Positions 1 to 6,659 of a DNA stretch of 13,577 nucleotides are shown here, piece after piece. Source of the DNA: Dehalococcoidia bacterium (GTDB taxonomy: Bacteria; Chloroflexota; Dehalococcoidia; Dehalococcoidales; UBA1222). Numbering within the stretch: position 1 is the stretch's first letter; each line of letters starts with the position of its first letter. The translations under genes and the position numbers were made by a program. Location: NCBI GenBank assembly GCA_009776515.1, contig WRNP01000039.1, positions 1 to 13,577 of the forward strand, given 5' to 3'. The notes under the pieces were generated by a model. The model was not told where the DNA came from. It searched no databases and saw nothing but the letters and a program-made list of their open reading frames with translations.

Positions 1-75
1 GTGGGTAAAGGGGCGCATACTATAAGCGCATGGCACCAGACCGAGGCTGTTTGCTACTACGAGTGCGAGGTGTAA
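1..75 (+). CDS. possible C-terminal tail of a gene entering from the left edge
   Basis: Frame 1 is open from the first base to a TAA at 73-75, giving 24 codons that end in QTEAVCYYECEV. No start lies inside the window except the initial GTG, which would give a peptide too short to judge. The residue mix looks protein-like but I recognise no family. It may equally be chance, since 24 open codons are not significant. It would converge on the minus-strand membrane gene at 165-578. Confidence 0.2.
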   Translation: MGKGAHTISAWHQTEAVCYYECEV

Positions 76-164
76 ACCGGTACTTGCTCTCCTGTTGAAC
101 CACAAATTGTCCATGCCACATGGTTAGAGCAAGCCAAAATGTCCGCACCCCTTGCAACACATGA

Positions 165-578
165 TCAAAGTTGCATTCCTGCCAACACCATCTCAATTGG
201 AAAAAGCAATATCAATAAATAATGGTATCTTGCGTAGGCTTTGATTTCGTTGACCTCTTCGTTTTCTCCCTTCCCGCTGAAGGCAAAAATAAGAGGGTAG
301 ATGCTACCGCCAATAAGGTCAAGGGGATAATATCTAAATACCAAATTGCGCACCTCGGGGGCTATGTTTTTTAGAGCCCTTTCGAATTTAGGCATAAACA
401 GTATTGAGCATACCAATGCGGCGACCCCGGGTATGGGTATTATAAATACTGCGGAGATTTGCATAATGCGATTCCGTGAAAGGATTAGGCATAAGGCCAG
501 CGCAAATATTAGCGCTCCATGAATTATGTAGCATGCCAATATGGGCTTCCTCAGTTCTCTCAACTCGTACGATCCCAT
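165..578 (-). CDS. hypothetical small integral membrane protein (137 aa)
   Basis: I do not recognise the family. The protein shows about four hydrophobic segments, near residues 12-32, 40-62, 82-100 and 117-135. A charged loop (KGENEEVNEIKAYARYHY) lies between the third and fourth, and a basic or acidic stretch (KFERALKNIAPEVRN) lies between the second and third. This is the layout of a compact polytopic inner-membrane protein. The ATG at 576-578 has no good Shine-Dalgarno; a second ATG at 587-589 is out of frame. The stop is TGA. It stands apart from the sulfur operon, separated by about 420 bases. It is AT-richer than the neighbouring suf and hyp genes, which may mean a recent arrival. It could also be an overpredicted ORF, but the hydrophobic pattern argues for a real gene. 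Confidence 0.55.
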   Translation of the reverse strand: MGSYELRELRKPILACYIIHGALIFALALCLILSRNRIMQISAVFIIPIPGVAALVCSILFMPKFERALKNIAPEVRNLVFRYYPLDLIGGSIYPLIFAFSGKGENEEVNEIKAYARYHYLLILLFPIEMVLAGMQL

Positions 579-1002
579 TGTGAGAACATTGAATCAACCC
601 AAGCGAGGGAACTAACTAAGTTCACGAAAAGATTCGTCAGGAAAAACCACCCGGACTACGAGTAATCATAGGGTATGGTACCCCCCCCATGGCTTCTTGG
701 GTTCCAGTGAACGTCGCAACACCATCCATCTAATGCCACAAGCCATTTCTGGGCATAAAAACACGTCGCAGAAAACTCTCGCAAGAATCTTAATCAGCCG
801 GTTTGAGGTTCGATTCATCAGCGGCTCACCGAAATTCAAAGCTAAAAAGCACCTCGACCACTTAACCCAGGGGCGGTATTTTAGCTTGCTTGCCCACTGG
901 TTCTGATATCTCTTTTTTATCTGCTTGTCTTGGAAAGCTTGCGCTATTTGCAGCCCTGCCGCATTGTGGATATGCCCAAGAAAGGCCAGAAAAATCGGTG
1001 TG
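579..1002. other. gene-poor stretch, nothing recognisable
   Basis: No frame on either strand gives a protein I can assign. The longest open frame runs on minus from 1100 to 666, but it overlaps the rhodanese gene, lacks a ribosome binding site and has no recognisable domain. An eight-base C run lies at 681-688. I see no tRNA and no clear terminator hairpin with a T tract after the rhodanese stop at 1003. The stretch may be decayed coding sequence. Confidence 0.4.
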
Positions 1003-1458
1003 CTATGGTGTGCCGGTATAGTTTGCAACAGGGTATCCCTGCTGTTGCCATAGCAGGGTTCCGCCTTCCAAGTGCATGACCTTATTGTAGCCTGCAGCAA
1101 CGAGCGCCTCGGAAGCAGGTCGACTTTTTTCGCCCACGATGCAATAGACTACAATTTGGCGGTCCTTATCCGTTGGGAACTTATCTAGGTTTTGTGCGAT
1201 CTCGTCATTTTTAATAAAGAGATCGGTGGTGGTGGCGCTGATTATCATGGTTATCGGGTCATCTACGCATACCAAGAAAAATGCTGATCGGGAAAGTGAG
1301 GCAAGCTGTGCTGGAGTGATGCGCCAGTAGGAGCCATTGCTTGTTGTAACCTCGGTGCCTGGCATTGCAGTAGAAGAAGTGGCCGGCGTGTCGCCACCAC
1401 CACTGCAACCTGTGAATAGGATAATCATAGTGACGACAGCAAGTAGTAAATGCTTCAT
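1003..1458 (-). CDS. rhodanese-like domain lipoprotein (151 aa)
   Basis: This is a predicted membrane-anchored sulfurtransferase or sulfur carrier outside the cytoplasm. The N-terminus is a lipoprotein signal: MKH, a hydrophobic core, then LFTGC with the lipidated Cys at residue 18, followed by a Gly/Ser/Thr-rich linker. A single rhodanese domain covers about residues 45-147. Its active-site loop is at 104-113 (VVYCIVGEKS), with catalytic Cys106 bearing the persulfide and a following SR pair. The C-terminal rhodanese signature is HLEGGTLLWQQQGYPV. The start is secure: AAGGAGGT lies six bases before the ATG. The gene sits 34 bases downstream of the YeeE/YedE transporter reading frame and is probably the last gene of the sufCB-transporter operon. 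That placement suggests it handles sulfane sulfur before or during import. Substrate and direction of transfer are inferred. Confidence 0.85.
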   Translation of the reverse strand: MKHLLLAVVTMIILFTGCSGGGDTPATSSTAMPGTEVTTSNGSYWRITPAQLASLSRSAFFLVCVDDPITMIISATTTDLFIKNDEIAQNLDKFPTDKDRQIVVYCIVGEKSRPASEALVAAGYNKVMHLEGGTLLWQQQGYPVANYTGTP

Positions 1459-1492
1459 TCTGTTACCTCCTTGGTCGCATGATTATACACCA

Positions 1493-1777
1493 TCAGCTCG
1501 CCTTTTTGATTACCTGCAACCCGATGAAAGCCCCTGCAAACACAGCCGCTCCAAAAATTAAGCCATTTAAACCAAGCGATGGCACGGCAGAAAAGAAGCC
1601 ACCCATGATACAGGCTGAGGCCAAGCCCGCCCCGTAACCCATCATAATCCCTCCTGAAAGTGTGCGTATATAGACGGATGCCTGACGCGGACGGCGTAAC
1701 CGGAAATCGCCAGAGATGGTAGCCGCGACAAATGAGCCGGCGATGATACCGATGTTGAGGAAGAGCCCCCAGGTCAA
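1493..1777 (-). CDS. C-terminal part of split YeeE/YedE sulfur transporter
   Basis: This is the second segment of the transporter that begins at 2701, in the same frame, separated from the first part by the TGA at 1802-1804 and eight further codons. Alone it could start only at a TTG (1775-1777) with no convincing ribosome binding site. It carries the FRLRRPR cytoplasmic motif, the glycine-rich segment GGIMMGYGAGLASACIMGGFFSA, and a last helix. In characterised YeeE-type thiosulfate transporters, conserved cysteines in such Gly-rich loops, like the Cys of SACIMGG, contact the substrate. The upstream segment is therefore unlikely to work without this part. It could be read by stop-codon readthrough, made as a separate subunit, or be the dead end of a broken gene. 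Confidence 0.7.
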   Translation of the reverse strand: MTWGLFLNIGIIAGSFVAATISGDFRLRRPRQASVYIRTLSGGIMMGYGAGLASACIMGGFFSAVPSLGLNGLIFGAAVFAGAFIGLQVIKKAS

Positions 1778-1786
1778 CTGACCTGG
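1769..1786 (-). other. near-perfect palindrome just after the in-frame TGA
   Basis: On the minus strand the sequence is CCAGGTCAGTTGACCTGG: a seven-base-pair stem (CCAGGTC/GACCTGG) with loop AGTT. The loop begins 22 bases after the TGA at 1802-1804. Bacterial SECIS elements have a short stem whose small loop has a G in its first two positions and lies roughly 16-37 bases after the UGA. This hairpin meets that geometry. It lies inside the translated frame and has no T tract, so it is not an ordinary terminator. A chance palindrome is also possible. Confidence 0.4.
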
Positions 1787-1801
1787 CGCAGAGCCAGTAA
1801 C

Positions 1802-2701
1802 TCAGGTGCCAGGTACAGCATCAAAGGCCGGCGGTGGGAGGCCTACAAAGGTAAAGCAGCCCTGTGCCCAGGACATAATCTCGCCAGTAACTGTCCATGG
1901 GCGGCCTGCTGCTTGGAACAGGAGTACGTTCATGATACCCAGCACAACCCCGCCTAGAGTAAGGGGCCAAGCCTTGGTAAAAAGCAATTTTACCACTCCG
2001 ATAAATCGTGCGCTCAGTCTTGCATCCGAAGTGGGGGTATGATCAGTGGCGGGTGTTTTTGCCCTTATCCGTCTTACGATGATGAACAGGAGAATGATAA
2101 CGAGAAGCGTGATTGCTACTGCTCCTACCCACCCGACTTTGGCTGGTAGCCATATAGCGGGGAGGGTGCTGATGTAATTCTCCCACCACCAAGGCCAGGT
2201 GAATTGAAGGGCTCCCATGCCTAGGATGATACCGAAAAAGGCTACCAGGGCGGAAAGGCCTCCTTCACCGATGCGGTAAAGGTTTCCTGTTATACAACCT
2301 CCGCTGAGCATCATGCCACTACCGAAGAGTAATCCACCCAAGGCCAGATGCCAGCCGAAAGGAGAGATGATGGCGGTGAGGGGGATATTTCCGGTGGTGG
2401 GGTCGGGTACCATGCGGTACATGATAAAAACAAAGCCTAACGTGGCGATAAAGAGGCCGCCCAAGATGCCTTGTAGCAGGCGAGTATCGCGGAAGAGAAA
2501 GCAGTTGCTCACTGCCGAAACGAAACAGAAGCGGGAGCGCTGTAAGATAAAGCCCAAGGCTAGTCCGAATATCCAGAAGAGCGCCAGGCGCGGCATGGTG
2601 GCATTGAGCCAGAAGAAGACTGCCAATACCATGCCCAAGGCCAAGACGGCAGCCCATAGTTTCCAGTTGAAACGTCGCCCTGGATTTGCTGGCTTATTCA
2701 T
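1802..2701 (-). CDS. YeeE/YedE family sulfur-compound transporter, N-terminal part (299 aa to TGA)
   Basis: This is an integral membrane protein of the sulphur-transport (YeeE/YedE, Pfam Sulf_transp) family, which imports thiosulfate or related sulfur or selenium compounds. Family motifs are clear: GFILQRSRFCFVSA near residues 50-63, LSGGCITGNLYRIGEGG near 132-148, and the second-repeat opening LGGVVLGIMNVLLF with AGRPWTVTGE near 247-271. Conserved cysteines of both Gly/Cys loops are present. The frame ends at TGA (1802-1804) in the loop before the last helices. The same frame continues through 1493 and would give 402 residues in all, a normal length for this family. The ATG at 2699-2701 has a weak ribosome binding site. 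It lies 50 bases after sufB and 34 bases before the rhodanese gene (counting the downstream part), so it probably belongs to the sufCB operon. It may be a nonsense mutant, a readthrough or recoded gene, or two subunits. Confidence 0.85.
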   Translation of the reverse strand: MNKPANPGRRFNWKLWAAVLALGMVLAVFFWLNATMPRLALFWIFGLALGFILQRSRFCFVSAVSNCFLFRDTRLLQGILGGLFIATLGFVFIMYRMVPDPTTGNIPLTAIISPFGWHLALGGLLFGSGMMLSGGCITGNLYRIGEGGLSALVAFFGIILGMGALQFTWPWWWENYISTLPAIWLPAKVGWVGAVAITLLVIILLFIIVRRIRAKTPATDHTPTSDARLSARFIGVVKLLFTKAWPLTLGGVVLGIMNVLLFQAAGRPWTVTGEIMSWAQGCFTFVGLPPPAFDAVPGT

Positions 2702-2751
2702 GGCACTTGTGAAAAAGCGTATGCGGGCGAGAACAATATTTTGTGGTGTTA

Positions 2752-3978
2752 TTAGAAAATATCTTGCTCGCTTGCCTGGACCGCTTTCTTCAACTCCTCG
2801 TTCAACATGGGCGGTAGGCCCTCAATATCTACCTTCAGGAATCCCCGGATGATGGTTGCGGTGGCTTCGTCGCGCGTAAGCCCCCGCGCCATAAGGTATT
2901 CCACCTCTTCCTCGGCGATTTTGCCTACGGCAGCCTCGTGAGAGAGGTCAACTCCTGCTTTGGCTCCTTTGAGTTCAGGGATGGCATGGATGAAGCCTGC
3001 CTCACCTAGAATGAGGCCGCGGCACTCCAAATGACCCTTGCAGTTGGCTACGTTACCTTCGATGTAGCCTCGGGAGACGATCTCGCCGCCAGTGGAAATG
3101 GCGCGAGCGATCATTTCGGTGCGGGTGCCTTCAGCATTGAGGAAAGCTTTTGAGCCAGCATCTATTTTGGAGCCTGGTGTGGCCACCATAACACTGTTGA
3201 AACGCACGGTGGCGTTCTCGCCCACACAGTGAGCTGAAGGGTTGAGCTGAATGGACTGCACGGGGCGCATGAGTACATAATTGGATAGAAACAGCCCGTC
3301 CTGCTCAATAATAGCCCCAGTGCGAGGGCGCACTTCTATTTCGGGTGACCAAGAATGAATCATGCTGAAAGTAACCTTAGCTCCCTTTTTGATATAGAAC
3401 TCTGAAATGCCAAGATGCAACCCTGGCTCGTTGCCTGCGGTGGCACAGCCGGTGATGATATGCAGTTCCGAGCCTTCTTCGGCAATGATGATGTTGTGGA
3501 CATCCTGGATAAGGCGTGCTCGGGAAAGATAGATACACGCTTGAAGGGGGAAGAGAGTTTTTGCCCCGGGTAGGGCACGGATGAAATAACCGTCAGCGTT
3601 GTTGAGTTCAACGTGGGCTGTGTATTTGTCGGCATCCACGGCAACGGCTTTCCAGAAGTAATCGCCAAGCCAACCATATTTCGCCAGTGCTTGGCTGGTG
3701 GCCATGACCTCAATGCCTTCCTGGGCCACTGAGGTGTGCAGGGGGCGATTGTCGAACTGTACGAAAGTGCCTGAGCGCTGGGAGGGATCGTCTAGCATGA
3801 TACCGGTGGCCAGCATCTTGCGGCGATCCTGGTGGCGGATCTCGGACGGCGCAATTTGGACTGGAATTTCCGGCGGACACGTCTCATACTGCGCAAGGTT
3901 GATATCATTGCCGAAAGGGGCGCTTTTGGCAGCGGCCGCGCGAGCTTTATCCGACTTTTCTTTTACTTCTTCAGACAT
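2752..3978 (-). CDS. sufB: SufB/SufD family Fe-S cluster assembly scaffold (408 aa)
   Basis: This is the beta-helix scaffold that works with SufC to build Fe-S clusters in the cytoplasm. The right-handed beta-helix core (about residues 145-330) includes the SufB-type segments AEEGSELHIITGCA, HSWSPEIEVRPRTGA and GAKAGVDLSHEAAVGKIAEE near 338-357. The C-terminal helical part (EEEVEYLMARGLTRDEATATI) is the SufC-contact region of the family. Cys313 and Cys319 (NCKGHLEC) and His347 are candidate sulfur or cluster ligands. At 408 aa it is shorter than proteobacterial SufB and closer to the archaeal and anaerobe-type single SufB. A GTG start at 3987 is possible, but AGGAG lies one base before it and eight before the ATG at 3976-3978, so I prefer the ATG. 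Its start overlaps the end of sufC by 16 bases, indicating translational coupling. No sufD, sufS or sufU is adjacent. Confidence 0.92.
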   Translation of the reverse strand: MSEEVKEKSDKARAAAAKSAPFGNDINLAQYETCPPEIPVQIAPSEIRHQDRRKMLATGIMLDDPSQRSGTFVQFDNRPLHTSVAQEGIEVMATSQALAKYGWLGDYFWKAVAVDADKYTAHVELNNADGYFIRALPGAKTLFPLQACIYLSRARLIQDVHNIIIAEEGSELHIITGCATAGNEPGLHLGISEFYIKKGAKVTFSMIHSWSPEIEVRPRTGAIIEQDGLFLSNYVLMRPVQSIQLNPSAHCVGENATVRFNSVMVATPGSKIDAGSKAFLNAEGTRTEMIARAISTGGEIVSRGYIEGNVANCKGHLECRGLILGEAGFIHAIPELKGAKAGVDLSHEAAVGKIAEEEVEYLMARGLTRDEATATIIRGFLKVDIEGLPPMLNEELKKAVQASEQDIF

Positions 3979-4727
3979 GCCACACACTCCTGGTAGCCCT
4001 TTTCCTTGATGCTGTTGAGGATATCGCGGGGATCGCCTTCACACATGATCATGCCTGCACAGAGGACGTAACCGGTGCGGGCATTTACGTAATCCAGAAT
4101 ATGTCCGGTATGGGTGATGATGAGGCCGCTGTGCGCCTGTTGACAAGCGGGGTGAGTCTCGTCAAGCAGTTCGTTGATGAGCTGGCCGATGAGGGCAATA
4201 TTCTCCAGATCTACACCTGACTCTGGCTCATCCAAAAGGGCGAGGTCTGGGTTTTGGGCAAGGAGTTGGAGCATCTCGCTACGCTTTATCTCGCCGCCTG
4301 AAAAGCCGTGGTTGATGTCACGCTCAAGAAAACCTAGGAGATTGGCGCGCTCGGCGAGTTGCGTGACCTCAGCCCCCTTCTGTTCATATGGGCGCTTATC
4401 TCTGAAGCAGGCGGCTACCATGTCGTGTGTCTTCACGCCGCGCACTACGGGTGGGCGCTGGAAAGAGATGCCGATGCCTAGTCTTGCACGCCCGTCAACC
4501 GGTAGTGCGGTCACATCTTGACCTTTGAACAGTATTCTGCCCTGAGTTACTTTGTAGCGCGGAAAGCCCATGATCGACATGAGTAGGGTAGTCTTGCCAC
4601 TACCGTTGGGTCCGAAGATGACGTGCGTTTCACCGGGCTTTAGGGTGAGATTAAGGCCATGCAAGATACCCCGGCCGTCCACGGATACGTGTAAGTCTTC
4701 TATTTCCAGCAGGTTTTCGCTGTTCAC
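3963..4727 (-). CDS. sufC: SufC, Fe-S assembly ATPase (254 aa)
   Basis: This is the ABC-type ATPase partner of SufB. ATP binding drives SufC dimerisation and reshapes the scaffold for cluster formation. Visible motifs are Walker A GPNGSGKTT (39-47), Q-loop Gln90 in SFQRPP, signature FSGGE (142-146), Walker B LALLDEPES (162-170) followed by the SufC-typical GVDLENI, and switch His206 in ITHTG. The start is a GTG (4725-4727) with AAGGAGG four bases upstream, a strong site. It is the first gene of the operon, about 70 bases downstream of a good promoter (4806-4834). The sufC-sufB order with no sufD or sufS matches the minimal SUF-like systems described in anaerobes and archaea. Confidence 0.95.
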   Translation of the reverse strand: MNSENLLEIEDLHVSVDGRGILHGLNLTLKPGETHVIFGPNGSGKTTLLMSIMGFPRYKVTQGRILFKGQDVTALPVDGRARLGIGISFQRPPVVRGVKTHDMVAACFRDKRPYEQKGAEVTQLAERANLLGFLERDINHGFSGGEIKRSEMLQLLAQNPDLALLDEPESGVDLENIALIGQLINELLDETHPACQQAHSGLIITHTGHILDYVNARTGYVLCAGMIMCEGDPRDILNSIKEKGYQECVACLKK

Positions 4728-4781
4728 GATGCCTCCTTGAGGTTAGAGGCTGAATTTAGGCTACGATATGCGGATGGTTAG

Positions 4782-4833
4782 TCGCCTAAGTCCAGCCAAG
4801 GCCTTATTATAGCACGGGATCTTCATTAGGCGA
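4782..4833. promoter_or_regulatory. inverted repeat TCGCCTAA/TTAGGCGA around the sufC -10
   Basis: Perfect eight-base arms, TCGCCTAA at 4782-4789 and TTAGGCGA at 4826-4833, flank the -10 hexamer almost symmetrically, with the dyad centre at about 4807.5. A third partial copy (TTAGGC) lies at 4756-4761 in the leader and could pair with the inner arm. This arrangement suggests binding sites for a regulator, possibly an iron- or redox-sensing Rrf2/SufR-type factor. The identity of the regulator is inferred only from the target gene. Confidence 0.4.
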
Positions 4834-4834
4834 A
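4806..4834 (-). promoter_or_regulatory. promoter of the sufC-sufB operon
   Basis: On the minus strand a perfect TATAAT (-10) at 4806-4811 is preceded by TGC, making an extended -10. After a 17-base spacer, a weak -35 TTCGCC lies at 4829-4834. Transcription would begin near 4799, leaving an untranslated leader of about 72 bases before the sufC GTG. It is the only promoter-like element in the space between sufC and the DUF1538 pair. Confidence 0.65.
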
Positions 4835-4854
4835 TCGGTTGTATCTGTAGCGGA

Positions 4855-5598
4855 CTAGGAAGCTTCGGCTTTCATTTGGCGGTGCTTAATGCGGACAACA
4901 ATGCCTAGTGCCATGACTGAGATAATGGGCGCTAGAGTGACGAGGGCGATTATTCCCAGTCCGCTGGTTGCTAGATTCTGGTCACTGCTGGCTGATGACA
5001 GTCCCAATCCTAAACTGAGCAGAAAAGTATTGGTTATCGGCCCCGTGGCAACGCCACCGGCATCGACGGCGATGGCCAGAAACTCTTTCTGAGTAAGCCA
5101 GAACATGATGATGGCAAGCGCGTAGCCAGGGATCAAAATGTAGAGCAAGGGGATATCGTAGACCATGCGAGCCATGGCTACAGCAACGAAGATGGCTACC
5201 CCGAGACAGATAGCGATGAGGACGACCATCTTGCGGATAGCTCCGGAGGAAGCTTGTTCTACTTGATCGCATAGTATGCGCACAGCCGGCTCGCTCCAGG
5301 CAGTTAAAAAGCCGATTATCAAACCGAATGGTATCATGAGCCAGCGATAGGCAAGACTGCTCATGGCTTGACCAATGGCTTGCCCGTAAGGGAGGAATCC
5401 CGTGTTAATTCCCTGTAAAAACAGTAACAGTCCAACAGCGGAGATGGCGGTCCCCTTTAAGAGATTGACGACATAGCTTGCGGGTAGCTTTAGGAATAAA
5501 ACCTGAAATAAGACCAGAATCAATAGTAGTGGGAGCACGGCCTGTATCACACTCAGGGCGGTATCTCCCAGGTTGTTGAAGATGTTAATGCTGTTCAA
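4855..5598 (-). CDS. DUF1538 family membrane protein, second of pair (247 aa)
   Basis: This is a polytopic membrane protein of the DUF1538 family with about seven hydrophobic segments. Family motifs seen are WSEPAVRILCDQVEQASSGAI near residues 101-121, and AVDAGGVATGPITNTFLLSLGLGLSS near 177-202. It parallels the upstream gene motif for motif, so the two probably form a heteromeric transporter. I recall a DUF1538 pair (UmpAB) reported as a sodium/proton antiporter in a halophile; applying that here is inference. The only start that preserves the first helix is TTG (5596-5598). Its TTGA junction overlaps the TGA stop of the upstream gene by four bases, so translation is coupled and no independent ribosome site is expected. 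It is followed by the intergenic region carrying the sufC promoter. Confidence 0.85.
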   Translation of the reverse strand: MNSINIFNNLGDTALSVIQAVLPLLLILVLFQVLFLKLPASYVVNLLKGTAISAVGLLLFLQGINTGFLPYGQAIGQAMSSLAYRWLMIPFGLIIGFLTAWSEPAVRILCDQVEQASSGAIRKMVVLIAICLGVAIFVAVAMARMVYDIPLLYILIPGYALAIIMFWLTQKEFLAIAVDAGGVATGPITNTFLLSLGLGLSSASSDQNLATSGLGIIALVTLAPIISVMALGIVVRIKHRQMKAEAS

Positions 5599-6290
5599 TG
5601 CAATATGATCCCCATAATCATTACTGCGATGATTGGGCCAACTGAAGCTAAACCAACTAGCCCGAAGCCGTCAGAAAGTGCAGATCTACCTGATAGGACG
5701 GAACTCAGGCCAATACCTAGCGAAATAATGATGGGAGCTGCCAAGGCTCCAGCTGAGACACTGCCGGAATCGAAAGCTAATGCGATAAAATCGGTGGGGG
5801 TGAAGAATGATAGTATGATGACGATGGCGTAGCTCAAAGCTAGTATGTAGGCGATGGGAAACCCCAAGATAATACGCATCATGGCCATGACCCCAAAGAA
5901 GGCCAAGCCAAGTCCGATAACATACATAAGGAGGTTGCCGGGGATGGCACCTTGAGAGATAGTGTCGGCTTGCTGTGATAGGACAATAACAGCAGGTTCG
6001 GCGATAGCAACGGCGAAACCTATTAGGAAAGCCACGGCTATGATCAGCCAAACAGAGCGTCTCCCTGCCAATCCGGTGCCGACGGTTTTGCCTGCGTTAA
6101 GAATGCCGACCTCAATTCCGAGCAGGAATAGGGTCATGCCTGCAATGACCATCAAGGCACTAATAAGAAACTGCATAAATGTTCCAGCAGGAGCTTTAAC
6201 CAGGAAGACTTGCATGAGGATGACGACGGCAATCAAGGGGGTGATTGCTCTTATAACTTCTATCGCCTTGTCTTTTATAAGCGTACGCAC
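5595..6290 (-). CDS. DUF1538 family membrane protein, first of pair (231 aa)
   Basis: This is the partner of the following DUF1538 gene and a paralogue of it. It has about seven membrane segments, the motif AEPAVIVLSQQADTISQGAIPG near residues 97-118, and FDSGSVSAGALAAPIIISLGIGLSS near 172-196. The start is GTG (6288-6290) with GGGAG nine bases upstream. The short basic N-terminus (RTLIKDKA) before the first helix suggests a cytoplasmic N-end. The two genes are adjacent and overlapping, and each carries a single DUF1538 domain, which points to a two-subunit transporter, perhaps for cation/proton exchange. No associated regulator is visible; the tRNA-Asn gene lies 140 bases upstream. Confidence 0.85.
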   Translation of the reverse strand: MRTLIKDKAIEVIRAITPLIAVVILMQVFLVKAPAGTFMQFLISALMVIAGMTLFLLGIEVGILNAGKTVGTGLAGRRSVWLIIAVAFLIGFAVAIAEPAVIVLSQQADTISQGAIPGNLLMYVIGLGLAFFGVMAMMRIILGFPIAYILALSYAIVIILSFFTPTDFIALAFDSGSVSAGALAAPIIISLGIGLSSVLSGRSALSDGFGLVGLASVGPIIAVMIMGIILH

Positions 6291-6430
6291 CGACTACTTC
6301 TCCCTGTCTAATTTTGCTGGAGGCGGAAGAGGGTGTCCCCCTAGTCAATACTGGGCTGGAGTATACCGGGTGGCAGCATGCAGCTGGTCTGGAGCTTTAC
6401 TGCAGTGGTGTTAATCCATGACGGTGAGAA

Positions 6431-6505
6431 TGGCTCCCCGACTAGGATTCGAACCTAGAACCTAGCGGTTAACAGCCGCCCGCTCTACCGTTGAGCTATC
6501 GGGGA
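6431..6505 (-). tRNA. tRNA-Asn (anticodon GTT)
   Basis: The minus strand folds into a full cloverleaf. The acceptor stem is TCCCCGA/TCGGGGA with discriminator G. The D-arm is GCTCAACGGTAGAGC. The anticodon stem is CGG/CCG closed around loop CTGTTAA, giving anticodon GTT. The T-arm is CTAGGTTCGAATCCTAG. The 3' CCA is encoded (tgg at 6431-6433 on plus). It is divergent from tRNA-Glu. Confidence 0.96.
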
Positions 6506-6511
6506 GTGTGT

Positions 6512-6541
6512 ACAATAAACACCAATGCTATCCTGGGGCAA
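6512..6541 (-). promoter_or_regulatory. weak candidate promoter for tRNA-Asn
   Basis: On the minus strand a TATTGT (-10 candidate, four of six consensus bases) lies at 6512-6517, just before the tRNA. A TTGCCC (-35 candidate) lies at 6536-6541 after an 18-base spacer. The hexamers are mediocre; placement is the main support. Confidence 0.3.
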
Positions 6542-6574
6542 CAACCCTATGTATTATCACTATTTTTTACAAGC

Positions 6575-6601
6575 AAGTCAAGCTTCCGCTCGCCTTGACT
6601 T
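6575..6601. repeat. inverted repeat AAGTCAAG/CTTGACTT over the tRNA-Glu -35
   Basis: Perfect eight-base arms at 6575-6582 and 6594-6601 are separated by 11 bases. The right arm contains the -35 hexamer TTGACT of the tRNA-Glu promoter. It could be an operator or a transcript hairpin of a read-through RNA. It is not followed by a T tract. Confidence 0.4.
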
Positions 6602-6623
6602 ATAGTGCTTATTCAGGCATAAT
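6595..6623 (+). promoter_or_regulatory. promoter of tRNA-Glu
   Basis: TTGACT (6595-6600), a 17-base spacer and CATAAT (6618-6623) match ten of twelve sigma-70 consensus bases. Transcription would start near 6630, about 30 bases before the mature tRNA 5' end at 6660, a normal leader for a tRNA precursor. Confidence 0.75.
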
Positions 6624-6659
6624 TCTGGATAGCAGGCTATCCCCCACAGGTACGTTTGT

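Noticed and set aside
812..840. T-arm-like sequence GAGGTTCGATTC on plus, possible tRNA
   Set aside because: The flanking bases do not form a full T-stem, and no acceptor, D or anticodon arms can be drawn around it.
666..1100. 144-codon open frame on minus
   Set aside because: Overlaps the well-supported rhodanese gene, has no ribosome binding site and no recognisable domain.
2313..2852. 179-codon open frame on plus
   Set aside because: Antisense shadow of the transporter and sufB genes, very rich in Lys, Arg and Pro, with no domain.
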